From Dyella sedimenti (lineage in GTDB: Bacteria > Pseudomonadota > Gammaproteobacteria > Xanthomonadales > Rhodanobacteraceae), in assembly GCF_022760995.1 (NCBI RefSeq), contig NZ_JAKWJO010000011.1, forward strand, positions 1-64,000: DNA of 64,000 nt. Reading direction: 5' to 3'. Shown one piece after another: positions 1-8,867 of this stretch; the first letter of the stretch is position 1; each line of letters begins with the position of its first letter. The notes under the pieces are model-generated. The model was not told the DNA's origin, made no database searches, and saw only the letters and a list, made by a program, of their open reading frames with translations. A program made the translations under genes and the position numbers.

Positions 1-312
1 GGCTGTCGCTTGCCTGCTCGATCATCTGCTTACGGAATCTTCCGGAGTTTTGTTAGCGGCTCTAAGCTGGGAAAGCTCAGGAAGGCCGGCCTCGATGGCC
101 TGACCAAGGCCGAGCTGGAGGTCGCTATCCGCGAGAAGCTGCGGATGAATTACCTCTACAACATGGAATGGGTCAACGAGGACACGCACCGGCTCAGCAA
201 GTTCAACATCATGCTGGAGTTCCCGCGACAGGATGGGCCGCCGGAGCGCATGGTGATCGTCCTTGAATACAGGCCCGCCGAGCGGATACTGAAGCTGATC
301 ACGGTATCCTGA
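1..312 (+). CDS. Hypothetical protein, probably truncated by the window edge
   Basis: The reading frame is open to the left edge of the window, so the true start may lie upstream; the first start codon inside the window is TTG at 10, giving 100 residues. The product is small and charged, with a basic N-terminal half (GKLRKAGLDGLTKAELEVAI) followed by a strand-rich C-terminal half containing IMLEFPRQDG and VIVLEYRPAER. I do not recognise a family. It lies at the edge of a defence-type island, upstream of and convergent with the AlbA_2 gene. The reality of the gene is supported by amino-acid composition and length only, so confidence is moderate. Confidence 0.45.
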   Translation, partial: GCRLPARSSAYGIFRSFVSGSKLGKLRKAGLDGLTKAELEVAIREKLRMNYLYNMEWVNEDTHRLSKFNIMLEFPRQDGPPERMVIVLEYRPAERILKLITVS

Positions 313-506
313 TCGTGCAGGGCCGGGTGGCAGTAAGACTGAGCTTGTCACGGGCTTAGCGCTACCTATTCGGCCTCCGTACCGCGCGTCCGGGGCAGAT
401 ACCGGCCAGGAGCTGATGCTGACGCTCCCCAAGGAAGCCCCGCGGCAGCGTTTGACCAGCGATGAATCGTCCGAGTTGAGAGCGAGTTCAACGCCCTAGA
501 TTTGCT

Positions 507-1703
507 TCACGCCTCTGCATTCCGTTGCGGATTTTGGAGGATCAAGGCTCTCAGCCGCGCAACATCGAGAATCGCTACGTCACCTTGCGCCTCGAAAGCA
601 TGCTCAAAGGTCAACGGAGGATTGAGTTCCTGTGCCAACAGTCGGGCCTTCAGGACGTGGGGGCCGGTCATGCCAGGCAACACCGCCAGGTCTTCGTCGG
701 CAATGGCGGATTCGCCCGGCAACAAGTCGCCCAGACGGATACGGCAGACGGGGCCTCCCTCCTTGCTGTCAACCTTCATTTGGCTGCTATGACTTCTCAA
801 GTTTGGCAGCGCTGACATGCGCTCCATCTGCCGTCGGAGAATGCTCCACCTAGGCACGGGCATCTTTGGCAACTCACTGACCAAATCAAGATCCACAGCT
901 TTGGAGCGAGGATCCAGCGCATGGACTTCCAGCTTGGCGCCGGTCAATGGGAATTCCGAATAATTGGTCACCTTGACCCGAACCGTGACCAACCGGCTTT
1001 TTAGAGCAAGATGCTCCGCCGCCTCCCGCCAGAACTGCCGGTTGTCCTCATGAGTTTCAATGTAGACCGACCTGAAATCAAAGGCGTCATAAGCCTTCTT
1101 GGGGCTGGAAAAGTCGGGCAGATCGTCGGCGACTTCATAGAACGCCAACGCAAACGCTGAGGCCATGGGCTCGTTGTTATTGCTTCTCCATTCCAGGTCG
1201 ACTTTGGCTGGTGGACGGGCGGTGTTCACCGAGCCCATCATTGCAACCTCTCGTGGAGTGGCAATGCCTGTCGAGCTTCCCCGTCGGATGTAGACAGTGT
1301 CCTTCAACAGATTCGCGAACGGCTTCTTGAGGTAGAACGGTCGAGGCTGCTTAGGGATGGAAATGACTGCGATGTGGCGCCCCTTAAACATCCGCTCTTC
1401 GTAGCGGAAGTCGAGCTTGCTCTCCAACTTCTCGTTGACGAACTGCTGGATTCTGGAATCGTCAATCGCTCCTTCGGTCGGAACCCCTACCGCTGCTGCA
1501 GGATGGGGCGGGTTCTCTTTGAAGCCGATCAGAATGTAGGCGGTGCCATTCCTGTGGGCATTGGCCATTGCCAGAATGTCCTTGAGCAACTCAGCCTTGG
1601 CTTCGTCCGTTGCACCGGAAAACGGATATCGTTCGGCCTTGTAGTCCAGGTCCGAACCTTCGCCCTTGAAGCAGAGTTGATTCAGCAAGTCATCGGTCAA
1701 CAT
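507..1703 (-). CDS. AlbA_2 (Schlafen-type, divergent AAA-4) domain protein
   Basis: 398 residues. The N-terminal ~140 residues match the AlbA_2/Schlafen-like putative nucleic-acid-binding domain: an early EGSDLDYK segment, then LLKDILAMANAHRNGTAYILIGF (family hallmark of a small hydrophobic helix followed by a G-rich strand), and near residue 120-145 a DTVYIRRGSSTGIATPRE motif. The rest, from about residue 165, is a family-less C-terminal region. Such proteins are common in defence islands and accessory DNA and are variously transcriptional regulators or RNA-targeting factors. It is transcribed away from the Qat operon, from which it is separated by about 500 bases. A role together with Qat is only conjecture. 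Confidence 0.75.
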   Translation of the reverse strand: MLTDDLLNQLCFKGEGSDLDYKAERYPFSGATDEAKAELLKDILAMANAHRNGTAYILIGFKENPPHPAAAVGVPTEGAIDDSRIQQFVNEKLESKLDFRYEERMFKGRHIAVISIPKQPRPFYLKKPFANLLKDTVYIRRGSSTGIATPREVAMMGSVNTARPPAKVDLEWRSNNNEPMASAFALAFYEVADDLPDFSSPKKAYDAFDFRSVYIETHEDNRQFWREAAEHLALKSRLVTVRVKVTNYSEFPLTGAKLEVHALDPRSKAVDLDLVSELPKMPVPRWSILRRQMERMSALPNLRSHSSQMKVDSKEGGPVCRIRLGDLLPGESAIADEDLAVLPGMTGPHVLKARLLAQELNPPLTFEHAFEAQGDVAILDVARLRALILQNPQRNAEA

Positions 1704-2098
1704 GCAGCTGTCCCTGTCCTTTAACCCGTTGTGGTATCCAACATAAAGCGCCCGCTCAAAATTCCAAAATTCCTAACCACGGGATGAGATCCCGTCGATA
1801 GCCTGATCGCTCACCTCAACTTCCCCGAACGAAAACTCATTGAATAGGTGTCCGCGCCTGGCCACCTCCGGACCTTTCCGACCAAGCTCCCCCCAGTTGA
1901 AGCGGAACTGTGGCAGAGCTCTTGCTGTTGCTACGAAGCAGACATCGGGTGCTTTTAGATCCTGACGCTTTAGCTTTCAGGCACCTGGCTTTATGACTCC
2001 CATGGGCTCAAAACTGTGGGCTCCTCTGTTGTAGAGTTGACCGAGGGAGTCGCGTTATTTGAGACGGTCTTGACCGATACTCGGGGGGAAAGAAGAGG
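1704..2098. other. Intergenic region between AlbA_2 gene and Qat operon
   Basis: About 395 bases of lower GC than the flanking core genome, lying between divergent transcription units, so it should carry both promoters. I see no convincing consensus promoter, only isolated TTGACC elements near 2037 and 2071 without well-placed -10 hexamers. No tRNA, repeat or conserved small frame is evident. Confidence 0.4.
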
Positions 2099-2212
2099 AT
2101 GATGTCATCGTCCGGCACGAGTTTAGGCCTGTTCGGCGATATTGGGTCCGATCCGTTTGAGGTAATGCGTTCGCTTTGGTCGAAAGAAACTCTGAATCGT
2201 GAAGGGGGAAGG

Positions 2213-4159
2213 ATGTTCATCAGTGATCAGGAAACTGCGACGGACATGTTGCAGTACGAGGCGATCGCCAAGACCGTCGTAAAGCTCATCGAGAAATCAC
2301 CGGGGGTGCCGATCACTATCGGCGTCCATGGCGACTGGGGCGCCGGTAAATCCAGCGTCCTCAAGATGGCGCAATCTTCCTTGGAAGGGACGGATGGTGT
2401 CCTGTGCATCTGGTTCAACGGCTGGGCATTCGAAGGGTTCGAGGACGCGAAGACCGTGGTCCTCGAGACGATCATCGAGGAGTTGAAGCGGGCTAGGCCG
2501 AAATCACAGAAGGTCAAGGATGCCGCAAAGAAGCTGCTGAAGCGTGTCGATTGGCTGAAGACGGCGAAGAAGGCGGGCGGACTCGCATTCACGCTTGCGA
2601 CGGGCATCCCAACGCTCGGTCAGATCGGCGACCTCATCGGCGCTGCCAGGTCCGCGCTCGGTAAGAGTGCCGGGGAACTCTCGCGCGAGGACATCGAGGG
2701 ATTCGCGGACGAAGCCTCCGGCTTTCTCAAGAAGGCCGAGGAGGACAGCGTCCCCGCACACATCCACGCGTTCCGCGAAGAGTTCCTAGAGCTCCTCGAC
2801 GCGGCAGAGGTGAAACAGTTGGTCGTGATGGTGGACGATCTGGACAGGTGCCTGCCGCCGACCGCGATCGGTACGCTGGAGGCAATACGACTTTTCCTTT
2901 TCGTCGATCGAACCGCATTCGTCATTGGTGCCGACGAGATGATGATCGAGTATGCCGTCAGGGATCACTTCCCCGACCTCCCGCCATCTGCGGGTCCGGT
3001 GAGCTATGCACGGAATTATCTGGAGAAACTGATCCAGGTTCCGTTCCGCATTCCCGCCCTCGGCGTCGCGGAGACGCGAACCTACATCACCCTCCTGCTG
3101 GTCGAAGCAGAGCTGGGCCCGGGCGACGAGGGATTCAAGAAGCTGCTCGGGGAGGCGCGCGAGGATATGCGGCAGCCTTGGTTGAGCAAGGGGATTACGC
3201 CGAAAAAATTGGCGGGTGCCCTTGGCAAGGAGGATCCGAACGCCGGTCAGGCGCTGGTATTGGCGAACCAGATCACGTCTATGCTGGCGGAGGGGACCAA
3301 GGGCAACCCTCGCCAGATCAAGCGTTTCTTGAACTCCATGCTGTTGCGCAGGGAGATCGGCGAGGCGCGTGGATTCGGTGCGCAGGTAACCGTGCCCGTG
3401 CTCGCAAAGCTGATGCTGGCGGAGCGATTCAAGCCGGATTTCTTCGACGAGATAGCGCGTGAAGCGAGCGCCGCGGCGGAGGGGCGTTCCCCACGCATTC
3501 GGAGCCTCGAAGAGCATATCGCCGCGCCCGCCGACTCTGATGAGCCGCCTGCCGAGCCCAAAAAGGTGGGAACGCTGATACGTGCCAAGCCGGCCAAACC
3601 GGCGGTTCCGACCGATATCGAGGACTGGCTGAAGATCGACTGGATCAAGACGTGGGCAGCTCTCGAACCCAAGCTGGCCGACGTCGATCTCCGGCCGTAC
3701 GTGTTCGTCACCCGCGACAAGCGGATGCTGTTCGGTGGTTCCGGCAGCGCCAGCCGGCTCGACCAGATCGCGGACGGTCTGATGGCCGGACCCATCCAGG
3801 CGAAGGCTGCCGCGAAGGAGGCGGGGGAACTGACGGCCGCTGCTGCCGAGGAACTCTTCGATGTCGTGCGTATGCGCGTCCTCCAGGGGGAGTCGTTCGC
3901 GAAGGAACCCCCGGGAGCCCGGGGCCTGGTGGAGTTGGTGAAGATTCGCCCGGAATTGGAGCGGAGGCTGTTGGACTTTGCGAAGGAACTTCCTATGCCC
4001 AAGCTGGGTGCCTGGGCACCCGCAGCGTTCGGAAACGTCTTCAAGGATCCCGCCGTTTTGCGTGATTACCAAGGTCTCCTCAGGAGTTGGTCCGAGCAGA
4101 CAGACAGCACCACCCTCAAGGCTGCGGCCGGCGCTATTTCGAAGATGGGAGACAAGTGA
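2213..4159 (+). CDS. qatA: QatA, KAP-family P-loop ATPase of the Qat anti-phage system
   Basis: A KAP-type P-loop NTPase, the ATPase of the four-gene Qat phage-defence system. Counting from the ATG at 2213, the Walker A motif HGDWGAGKSS lies near residue 40, the Walker B VVMVDDLDRCLPP near 205, and the sensor-like NPRQIKRFLN segment near 365; a Pro/Ala-rich linker (about 435-470) separates the NTPase from a C-terminal alpha-helical domain. The start at 2213 is preferred because MFISDQETATDMLQYEA resembles the usual KAP N-terminus and AAGGGGG precedes it; an in-frame ATG at 2099 would add 38 residues of no recognised kind. The stop lies 3 bases before qatB, so the genes form one operon. Confidence 0.9.
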   Translation: MFISDQETATDMLQYEAIAKTVVKLIEKSPGVPITIGVHGDWGAGKSSVLKMAQSSLEGTDGVLCIWFNGWAFEGFEDAKTVVLETIIEELKRARPKSQKVKDAAKKLLKRVDWLKTAKKAGGLAFTLATGIPTLGQIGDLIGAARSALGKSAGELSREDIEGFADEASGFLKKAEEDSVPAHIHAFREEFLELLDAAEVKQLVVMVDDLDRCLPPTAIGTLEAIRLFLFVDRTAFVIGADEMMIEYAVRDHFPDLPPSAGPVSYARNYLEKLIQVPFRIPALGVAETRTYITLLLVEAELGPGDEGFKKLLGEAREDMRQPWLSKGITPKKLAGALGKEDPNAGQALVLANQITSMLAEGTKGNPRQIKRFLNSMLLRREIGEARGFGAQVTVPVLAKLMLAERFKPDFFDEIAREASAAAEGRSPRIRSLEEHIAAPADSDEPPAEPKKVGTLIRAKPAKPAVPTDIEDWLKIDWIKTWAALEPKLADVDLRPYVFVTRDKRMLFGGSGSASRLDQIADGLMAGPIQAKAAAKEAGELTAAAAEELFDVVRMRVLQGESFAKEPPGARGLVELVKIRPELERRLLDFAKELPMPKLGAWAPAAFGNVFKDPAVLRDYQGLLRSWSEQTDSTTLKAAAGAISKMGDK

Positions 4160-4162
4160 GCC

Positions 4163-5017
4163 ATGGGGACATCGAAAGGATACGGTGGTGCCCCGAGTGG
4201 GCTTGTTCCGAGTTGGGTTGACGACACCGCGCCAGGCGCCGCCGTGACCACAGCTGTTCCCGGCGGTGGTGGTGGAGCGGCGGGAGCATCGCCAGGGGTG
4301 GCGCCCAAAGTGCCCGCCGCCGCGCCGGACGTCTCGTCGGCGGGTCGGCTCAGTACTGCAAAGGGCAACTTCACGCGGTTCGTCAGGAGCGGTGATTCGG
4401 ACACGTTGCGTAGATCGATATCGCAGTACGTCCGCAACGGGACCGGGTCTGCGCGTAAGGCCGCCAGGCGGATGGGGGCCTCCCGCAGCGCCGGAACCAA
4501 GCTGCTGCAGGTCATCCGCGACGTCAACCGGCAGGGCGCGGCTGCGACGTTGCAGAAGCTCAACCTGCAACATCTTTCCGGCAGGCCGGCGGCGGACGTG
4601 TTCGTCTCGATGCTGGAAACCATCTGCCCACCCGGTGGACGGATCGACGAGGCCATCGCGAGGCAGGCCATGCTCGACGCGATCGCGGATCTTGCAGATG
4701 CCGGTGGGGAGACATTCGAGCAGATGACACCGGAGCAGTTGTCCGAGTTCTTCCAGAACTTCGTCATCTACACCATCGAGGGTCGCGTGCTAGCCGACAT
4801 CGGCACGCACGCTATCGATTTCCCGGAGACCGTCGACGGGGTCGAGCAGGTTCAGGAGCAACTGCACGGATTCGTATCCAACTGCGTCCGGGGTCACCTC
4901 GGCGAGCATTTCGATGGGCTTGTCGAGAAAACGGACGAACAGGTGAAGGAGACCGTCGAACGTATCTACGAAGCCGCTTTCGAACTGGTCTCGGCGATGG
5001 CAGGAGATGTGGAATGA
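4163..5017 (+). CDS. qatB: QatB, Qat anti-phage system protein
   Basis: 284 residues beginning MGTSKGYGGAPSGLVPSW, the N-terminal pattern typical of QatB, followed by a low-complexity Gly/Ala/Pro stretch (about 22-55) and a helical body (about 60-284). Identification rests on this N-terminus and on its fixed place between the KAP ATPase and the QueC-like gene. Removal of Met would expose Gly2, a small residue on a flexible tail. QueC-like enzymes of defence systems have been reported to attach a deazaguanine to protein N-termini, so QatB is a plausible QatC substrate; that is inference here. It starts 3 bases after qatA and its stop overlaps the qatC start (ATGA). Confidence 0.85.
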   Translation: MGTSKGYGGAPSGLVPSWVDDTAPGAAVTTAVPGGGGGAAGASPGVAPKVPAAAPDVSSAGRLSTAKGNFTRFVRSGDSDTLRRSISQYVRNGTGSARKAARRMGASRSAGTKLLQVIRDVNRQGAAATLQKLNLQHLSGRPAADVFVSMLETICPPGGRIDEAIARQAMLDAIADLADAGGETFEQMTPEQLSEFFQNFVIYTIEGRVLADIGTHAIDFPETVDGVEQVQEQLHGFVSNCVRGHLGEHFDGLVEKTDEQVKETVERIYEAAFELVSAMAGDVE

Positions 5018-6387
5018 GCAGGCAATCAATCGTTTTCAGGGTAGGAGCCGATGACAGGCAGGTAGTCGCCACGCGGCTCGAGGGTTCGCATGCCACGGAA
5101 TTCGCTTTCGATGGATTCGCCGATATCGACCATCTGCTTGGCGGCGTCCTATCCAAGCTGGAACGGCTGGGCCTCCAGCCCTCCGAGCGGTCTCTGGACC
5201 TGGCGATGCTGGCCGCCGCGATAACCGCGGCGGATACACGTGTCGAAAGAGGCAAGGAAGGACAGGACGGGTGGACGAGGGAACTGGAGATATGTCTTCC
5301 GGTCCACGATCAGGAGGCATGGCTACAGGTCGCGCCTCTCTTGGAGAGGACGCTGAATTTCCTGACAGGCGATCGGTGGGCGATGACATTCCGCCCCAGG
5401 TCGCCGTCCGCGGCGCGGATCATCGAGCCGCTTACGGAGACGCTCGCGGAACGTCCGACCGACGTGTGCCTTTTTTCCGGAGGACTGGACAGCTTTATTG
5501 GTGCCATTGACCTTCTTTCGGAGGGGAAAAGCGTCCTGCTGGTCAGTCATTATTGGGACAGTGTTACCAGCAAACACCAGGATGTATGTCTCAAGGCGCT
5601 GGAGGAGCGATATGAAGACGTATCGTTCTTTTCGGTACGCGCGCGGGTTGGTTTCGAGACGGGAGCGGTCGATGGCAGTTGGGCAGAGAATACCTTGCGT
5701 GCTCGCTCCTTTCTGTTTTTCTCCCTGGCCGCACTCGCAGCGGACGCCATCGGGAGGAACGTGACCATCCATGTGCCGGAGAACGGCCTGATCTCGCTGA
5801 ACGTGCCACTGGATCCACTGCGACTCGGATCGCTGAGTACGCGAACGACCCACCCGTATTACATGTCCCGCTTCAACGAACTGTTGCGAGCCATAGGACT
5901 CGGCGGATCCCTCCACAATAGCTATCGTCATATGACGAAGGGCGAGATGGTCGAGGAGTGCGAGGACATCGACTTCCTCCGGGGGCACGCCAAGGAGACC
6001 ATTTCGTGTTCGTCGCCTGCGAAGGCCAGGTTCTCCGCGGACGAGGAGCGGCGGAAGCCGAAGAACTGCGGACATTGCGTTCCCTGCCTGATCAGGCGGG
6101 CCGCGTTGAAGCGTGGATTCGGCGAGGACGACACCGAATACCAACTCGAGGAACTGGAAGATGCCGAGCTCGACAGCAAGTCGGCCGAGGGCGAGCACGT
6201 GCGATCTTTCCAGTTGGCCATCTCGCGTCTCCGTACCAAGCCGGGGCGTGCCCGCTTCGACATCCACAAGCCAGGGCCGCTAATAGACTTTCCTGACGAT
6301 TGGGGGGACTATGAGGCCGTTTACCGGGATGGCTTGGAAGAGGTTGCCGACCTGCTCGAGAACGTCGAGGCACGACCTTCGGAATGA
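5014..6387 (+). CDS. qatC: QatC, QueC-like enzyme of the Qat anti-phage system
   Basis: 457 residues, about twice the length of housekeeping QueC (7-cyano-7-deazaguanine synthase). The ATP-pyrophosphatase loop is LFSGGLDSF near residue 153, followed by LLVSHYWDS. The C-terminal part has a QueC-type zinc-binding cysteine cluster: ISCSSPAK near 330 and CGHCVPC near 352-358. The N-terminal ~145 residues are an extra domain not found in QueC. Presence beside KAP and TatD-like genes rather than queuosine genes marks it as the Qat component. It overlaps qatB by 4 bases and qatD by 4 bases, which implies translational coupling. Confidence 0.92.
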   Translation: MSRQSIVFRVGADDRQVVATRLEGSHATEFAFDGFADIDHLLGGVLSKLERLGLQPSERSLDLAMLAAAITAADTRVERGKEGQDGWTRELEICLPVHDQEAWLQVAPLLERTLNFLTGDRWAMTFRPRSPSAARIIEPLTETLAERPTDVCLFSGGLDSFIGAIDLLSEGKSVLLVSHYWDSVTSKHQDVCLKALEERYEDVSFFSVRARVGFETGAVDGSWAENTLRARSFLFFSLAALAADAIGRNVTIHVPENGLISLNVPLDPLRLGSLSTRTTHPYYMSRFNELLRAIGLGGSLHNSYRHMTKGEMVEECEDIDFLRGHAKETISCSSPAKARFSADEERRKPKNCGHCVPCLIRRAALKRGFGEDDTEYQLEELEDAELDSKSAEGEHVRSFQLAISRLRTKPGRARFDIHKPGPLIDFPDDWGDYEAVYRDGLEEVADLLENVEARPSE

Positions 6388-7196
6388 CAGACATGAGTCA
6401 TGCATCGCCAAGCTGGGTCGACTTCCATTGCCACTTGGATCTGTACCAGGACCATCTCGGAGTCATCCGTGAGTGCGATGCACGGAGGATCGCGACCCTC
6501 GCGGTAACAACGACACCGAAGGCGTTCGCACGCAATGTCGACTTCGCCCTCGGCTCTCCTTGTGTGACCGTCGGATTAGGCTTGCATCCGCAACTCGTTG
6601 CGGAGCGATCCGACGAGTTGCCGTTGTTCGAAAGGCTGCTCGAGCGCACCGACTATGTCGGAGAGGTAGGGTTGGATGCCAGCCCTAGGTTCTATGCGAG
6701 CTTCCAGCAGCAGCGACGCGTATTTGACCGGATACTCCGGGCATGTAGCGAACAGGGCGGCAAGATACTGAGCATCCACAGCGTCCGTTCGGTCGCGTGG
6801 GTGCTCGGATCCTTGGAAGAGAACCTGAAGAATCCGACCTGCATCCCGGTGCTGCACTGGTTCACGGGGACGAAGTCCGAAGCGCATCGGGCGATCGAGC
6901 AGGGGTGCTACTTCTCGGTGAACGTAGAGATGATGCGGAATGCGAAGACGCATGCACTCATTCGGTTCATACCGGAGGATCGATTGCTGACCGAGTCGGA
7001 TGGACCTTTCGTTCAGTTTGGAGAACGTCCTGCCAGACCTTCGGATATGCCGGAGACTGTGGGGTTACTCGCCGCGATCAGGAATACCGAGTCAGCCCAC
7101 TTGGCAGAACAAGTACTGAAGACATTGCGTGCGATTCAATCTATAGAACCTGCCATGCGGGAAGGGAAGCAGCGATCGTTATTTAAACAGGCCTGA
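6384..7196 (+). CDS. qatD: QatD, TatD-like metal-dependent DNase of the Qat system
   Basis: 270 residues of TatD fold. Metal-ligand motifs are in the expected order: DFHCHLDLY near residue 13, GLGLHPQL near 62, VGEVGLD near 93, ILSIHS near 128, VLHWFTG near 155 and LTESDGP near 203. TatD enzymes are TIM-barrel 3'-5' DNases; in Qat this subunit is the presumed nuclease effector. All key His/Glu/Asp residues are present, so it should be active. It is the last gene of the operon, overlapping qatC by ATGA. Confidence 0.92.
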   Translation: MTDMSHASPSWVDFHCHLDLYQDHLGVIRECDARRIATLAVTTTPKAFARNVDFALGSPCVTVGLGLHPQLVAERSDELPLFERLLERTDYVGEVGLDASPRFYASFQQQRRVFDRILRACSEQGGKILSIHSVRSVAWVLGSLEENLKNPTCIPVLHWFTGTKSEAHRAIEQGCYFSVNVEMMRNAKTHALIRFIPEDRLLTESDGPFVQFGERPARPSDMPETVGLLAAIRNTESAHLAEQVLKTLRAIQSIEPAMREGKQRSLFKQA

Positions 7197-7388
7197 GATG
7201 GGTTGTAAGGGGGTACGGAACTCGCCGGCGGCAAAAATGACCTCTTTGTCTATTTTCTTTCGGGCGAAACGCAGCACAGCGAGGTGCATTGGCAACTTCC
7301 GCTCTTGGCCGATGGCAGACGTATCGTTTAGCCTTGTCTTGCCTCCTTAGTTTTAGAATTCGGCAAGGCAGGGCTAAAGGAGGAGAAT
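7197..7388. other. Intergenic region after qatD
   Basis: About 190 bases. No hairpin terminator is evident directly after qatD. The only clear element is the strong ribosome binding site AAAGGAGGAG immediately before the small gene at 7389. Confidence 0.4.
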
Positions 7389-7583
7389 ATGACTAATCGA
7401 ACAGATGTTGAACGTGAGAATGCGGTTATCCAAGCATTCCTCGCTTTGCTGGATCAGGATATCCAGGTTGGTGTCAATGTTCGGCCACTACCGGAGGACT
7501 TGGCCAAAGTCATGCGGGAGCAGGCTCAGCTTGGTCGTGATATTGATCTGAATGAGGAGATCGAAGGCGATGTGGACCTCTGA
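7389..7583 (+). CDS. Small protein resembling the C-terminal part of PrlF/SohA antitoxin
   Basis: 64 residues preceded by a near-ideal Shine-Dalgarno (AAGGAGGAG, 6 bases before ATG), so it is probably translated. Its segment VIQAFLALLDQDIQ followed by DIDLNEEIEGDVDL closely resembles the C-terminal tail of PrlF (E. coli PrlF has MNAFLRFLDADIQ and a final VNIDDEIGDDE), as I recall that sequence. The N-terminal AbrB-type DNA-binding domain of PrlF is absent, and no YhaV toxin gene follows; instead the convergent hipA ends ten bases later. It is either an antitoxin remnant or a stand-alone neutralising peptide. Confidence 0.5.
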   Translation: MTNRTDVERENAVIQAFLALLDQDIQVGVNVRPLPEDLAKVMREQAQLGRDIDLNEEIEGDVDL

Positions 7584-7592
7584 CAGGTGCTG

Positions 7593-8867
7593 TCACTGTC
7601 GGCGGTGACCCTGAGATGCACGAAATTCCGCATGGGCCGAGAAGGCACCTGCAGTCAGTTCAATATCGGCACCGCGGATGTGTGTTCTTCGCGCTGTGTC
7701 CCGCCAGCCATCAACCGCGGCCAAGACTTCTTCCATGATTTTCTGGGCTTTGGTGTCGGCAAGACCATAGAACATTGCGGTGCTCAGAACCGTCTCCAGG
7801 CTTGGCCGGTTGTCCACATCGTCTAGATTCAAGACGTGCTCGCCCTTGTCGATGTTCGGATTGACGTCGAAGGCAGGTGCCAGCCGCCATCCGGTCTTTC
7901 CCAGCACGAAACCGTGGTTACGCAGATGGTCATCTCGGTTGCCGACCGCGACGTTGAAGGCCACACGTCGGAACAGTTGTGCCAGATCGGCATCCGCGTG
8001 GGCGGCATCGCCCTGGGCGCGCAGGAACTGGGCCAGTTCGAGATAGCTCGTACCTTCGCTCTGCTCCTTGCGCAGCAGAGTCATGGCCGAGGCATAGAAG
8101 CGTCGCTGGCCTTCCATGCGGTCGAAGCGTTGTACGCAGAAGGTGTGGAAGTCATTGTTCAGCCGGATCAGTTTGGCTGGAGGAACATCGACGCCGGCCT
8201 TCCGCGCCAGCGTATGCACGACGTATTCCCAAGCCCCGATGTCCCGGTCGTCATCCCTGGCGGGGAACTTGCCGATCCAGAGGGAACCATCGGTTTCCGT
8301 GAAGTTGGCCTTGGGGCGGGCACCGCCTAGGGAGGCGCCCGGGGCTACCAGTACGGCAAGCCATTTCCGCAGGGCGTCCAGATCGTCGATCCGGCGGCTG
8401 CTGAGTTGGTAGGCCACCGCTTCGAGCTCGCGCAAGGTGGTCACCGGCGGAGCAGCCATTTTCTCGTTGCCGAGGAAGGTATCAGTACCGGTCAGGCGAA
8501 AGCGCAGGGCACCTTGACGGGTGAAGTCCTGCACGCCGATCAGGAAGTCCCAGGCATAGAGAGTGCGCGGTACCCGCTTCTCATCCTTGGCCTGTAGCGC
8601 CTCGCGGCGCTTCATCAGGGTCTGGCCCCAGCGGTCGGGCGAGGAGTCCAGGAAGATGCCGAAATTGCCCAACTCCGGTTTCGGGAAGAAAGGGTGTTCG
8701 TCAAGCGACAGGTCAGGGTCGAGCGCGAATGCCCGAGGGTCACCGAGCCAATCGCGGTCGTAGTGGAAACGGATCTGGCCGCGGTCATGTGCCAAGGTGC
8801 CAACCCGGCAGGCAGGGCCAAGATCACTGTCGAGCCATACTTCCAGCGCGTTGTTCGGCGGACTCAT
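7593..8867 (-). CDS. hipA: HipA-family serine/threonine kinase toxin
   Basis: 424 residues of HipA type. The N-terminal subdomain has FFPKPELGNFGIFLDSSPDRWG; a glycine loop GASLGGARPKA lies near residue 173; the catalytic segment is GNRDDHLRNHGF near 314 with the following FDVNPN metal motif near 338. These residues indicate an active kinase. HipA kinases phosphorylate targets such as GltX and cause growth arrest unless bound by HipB. Its start overlaps the stop of hipB (ATGA), the classic hipBA order. It ends tail-to-tail with the small PrlF-like gene. Confidence 0.93.
   Translation of the reverse strand: MSPPNNALEVWLDSDLGPACRVGTLAHDRGQIRFHYDRDWLGDPRAFALDPDLSLDEHPFFPKPELGNFGIFLDSSPDRWGQTLMKRREALQAKDEKRVPRTLYAWDFLIGVQDFTRQGALRFRLTGTDTFLGNEKMAAPPVTTLRELEAVAYQLSSRRIDDLDALRKWLAVLVAPGASLGGARPKANFTETDGSLWIGKFPARDDDRDIGAWEYVVHTLARKAGVDVPPAKLIRLNNDFHTFCVQRFDRMEGQRRFYASAMTLLRKEQSEGTSYLELAQFLRAQGDAAHADADLAQLFRRVAFNVAVGNRDDHLRNHGFVLGKTGWRLAPAFDVNPNIDKGEHVLNLDDVDNRPSLETVLSTAMFYGLADTKAQKIMEEVLAAVDGWRDTARRTHIRGADIELTAGAFSAHAEFRASQGHRRQ

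Noticed and set aside
2099..2212. 38-residue N-terminal extension of QatA
   Set aside because: The ATG at 2099 has its purine-rich stretch directly abutting the codon, and the extension has no family counterpart; the start at 2213 fits the KAP N-terminus better.
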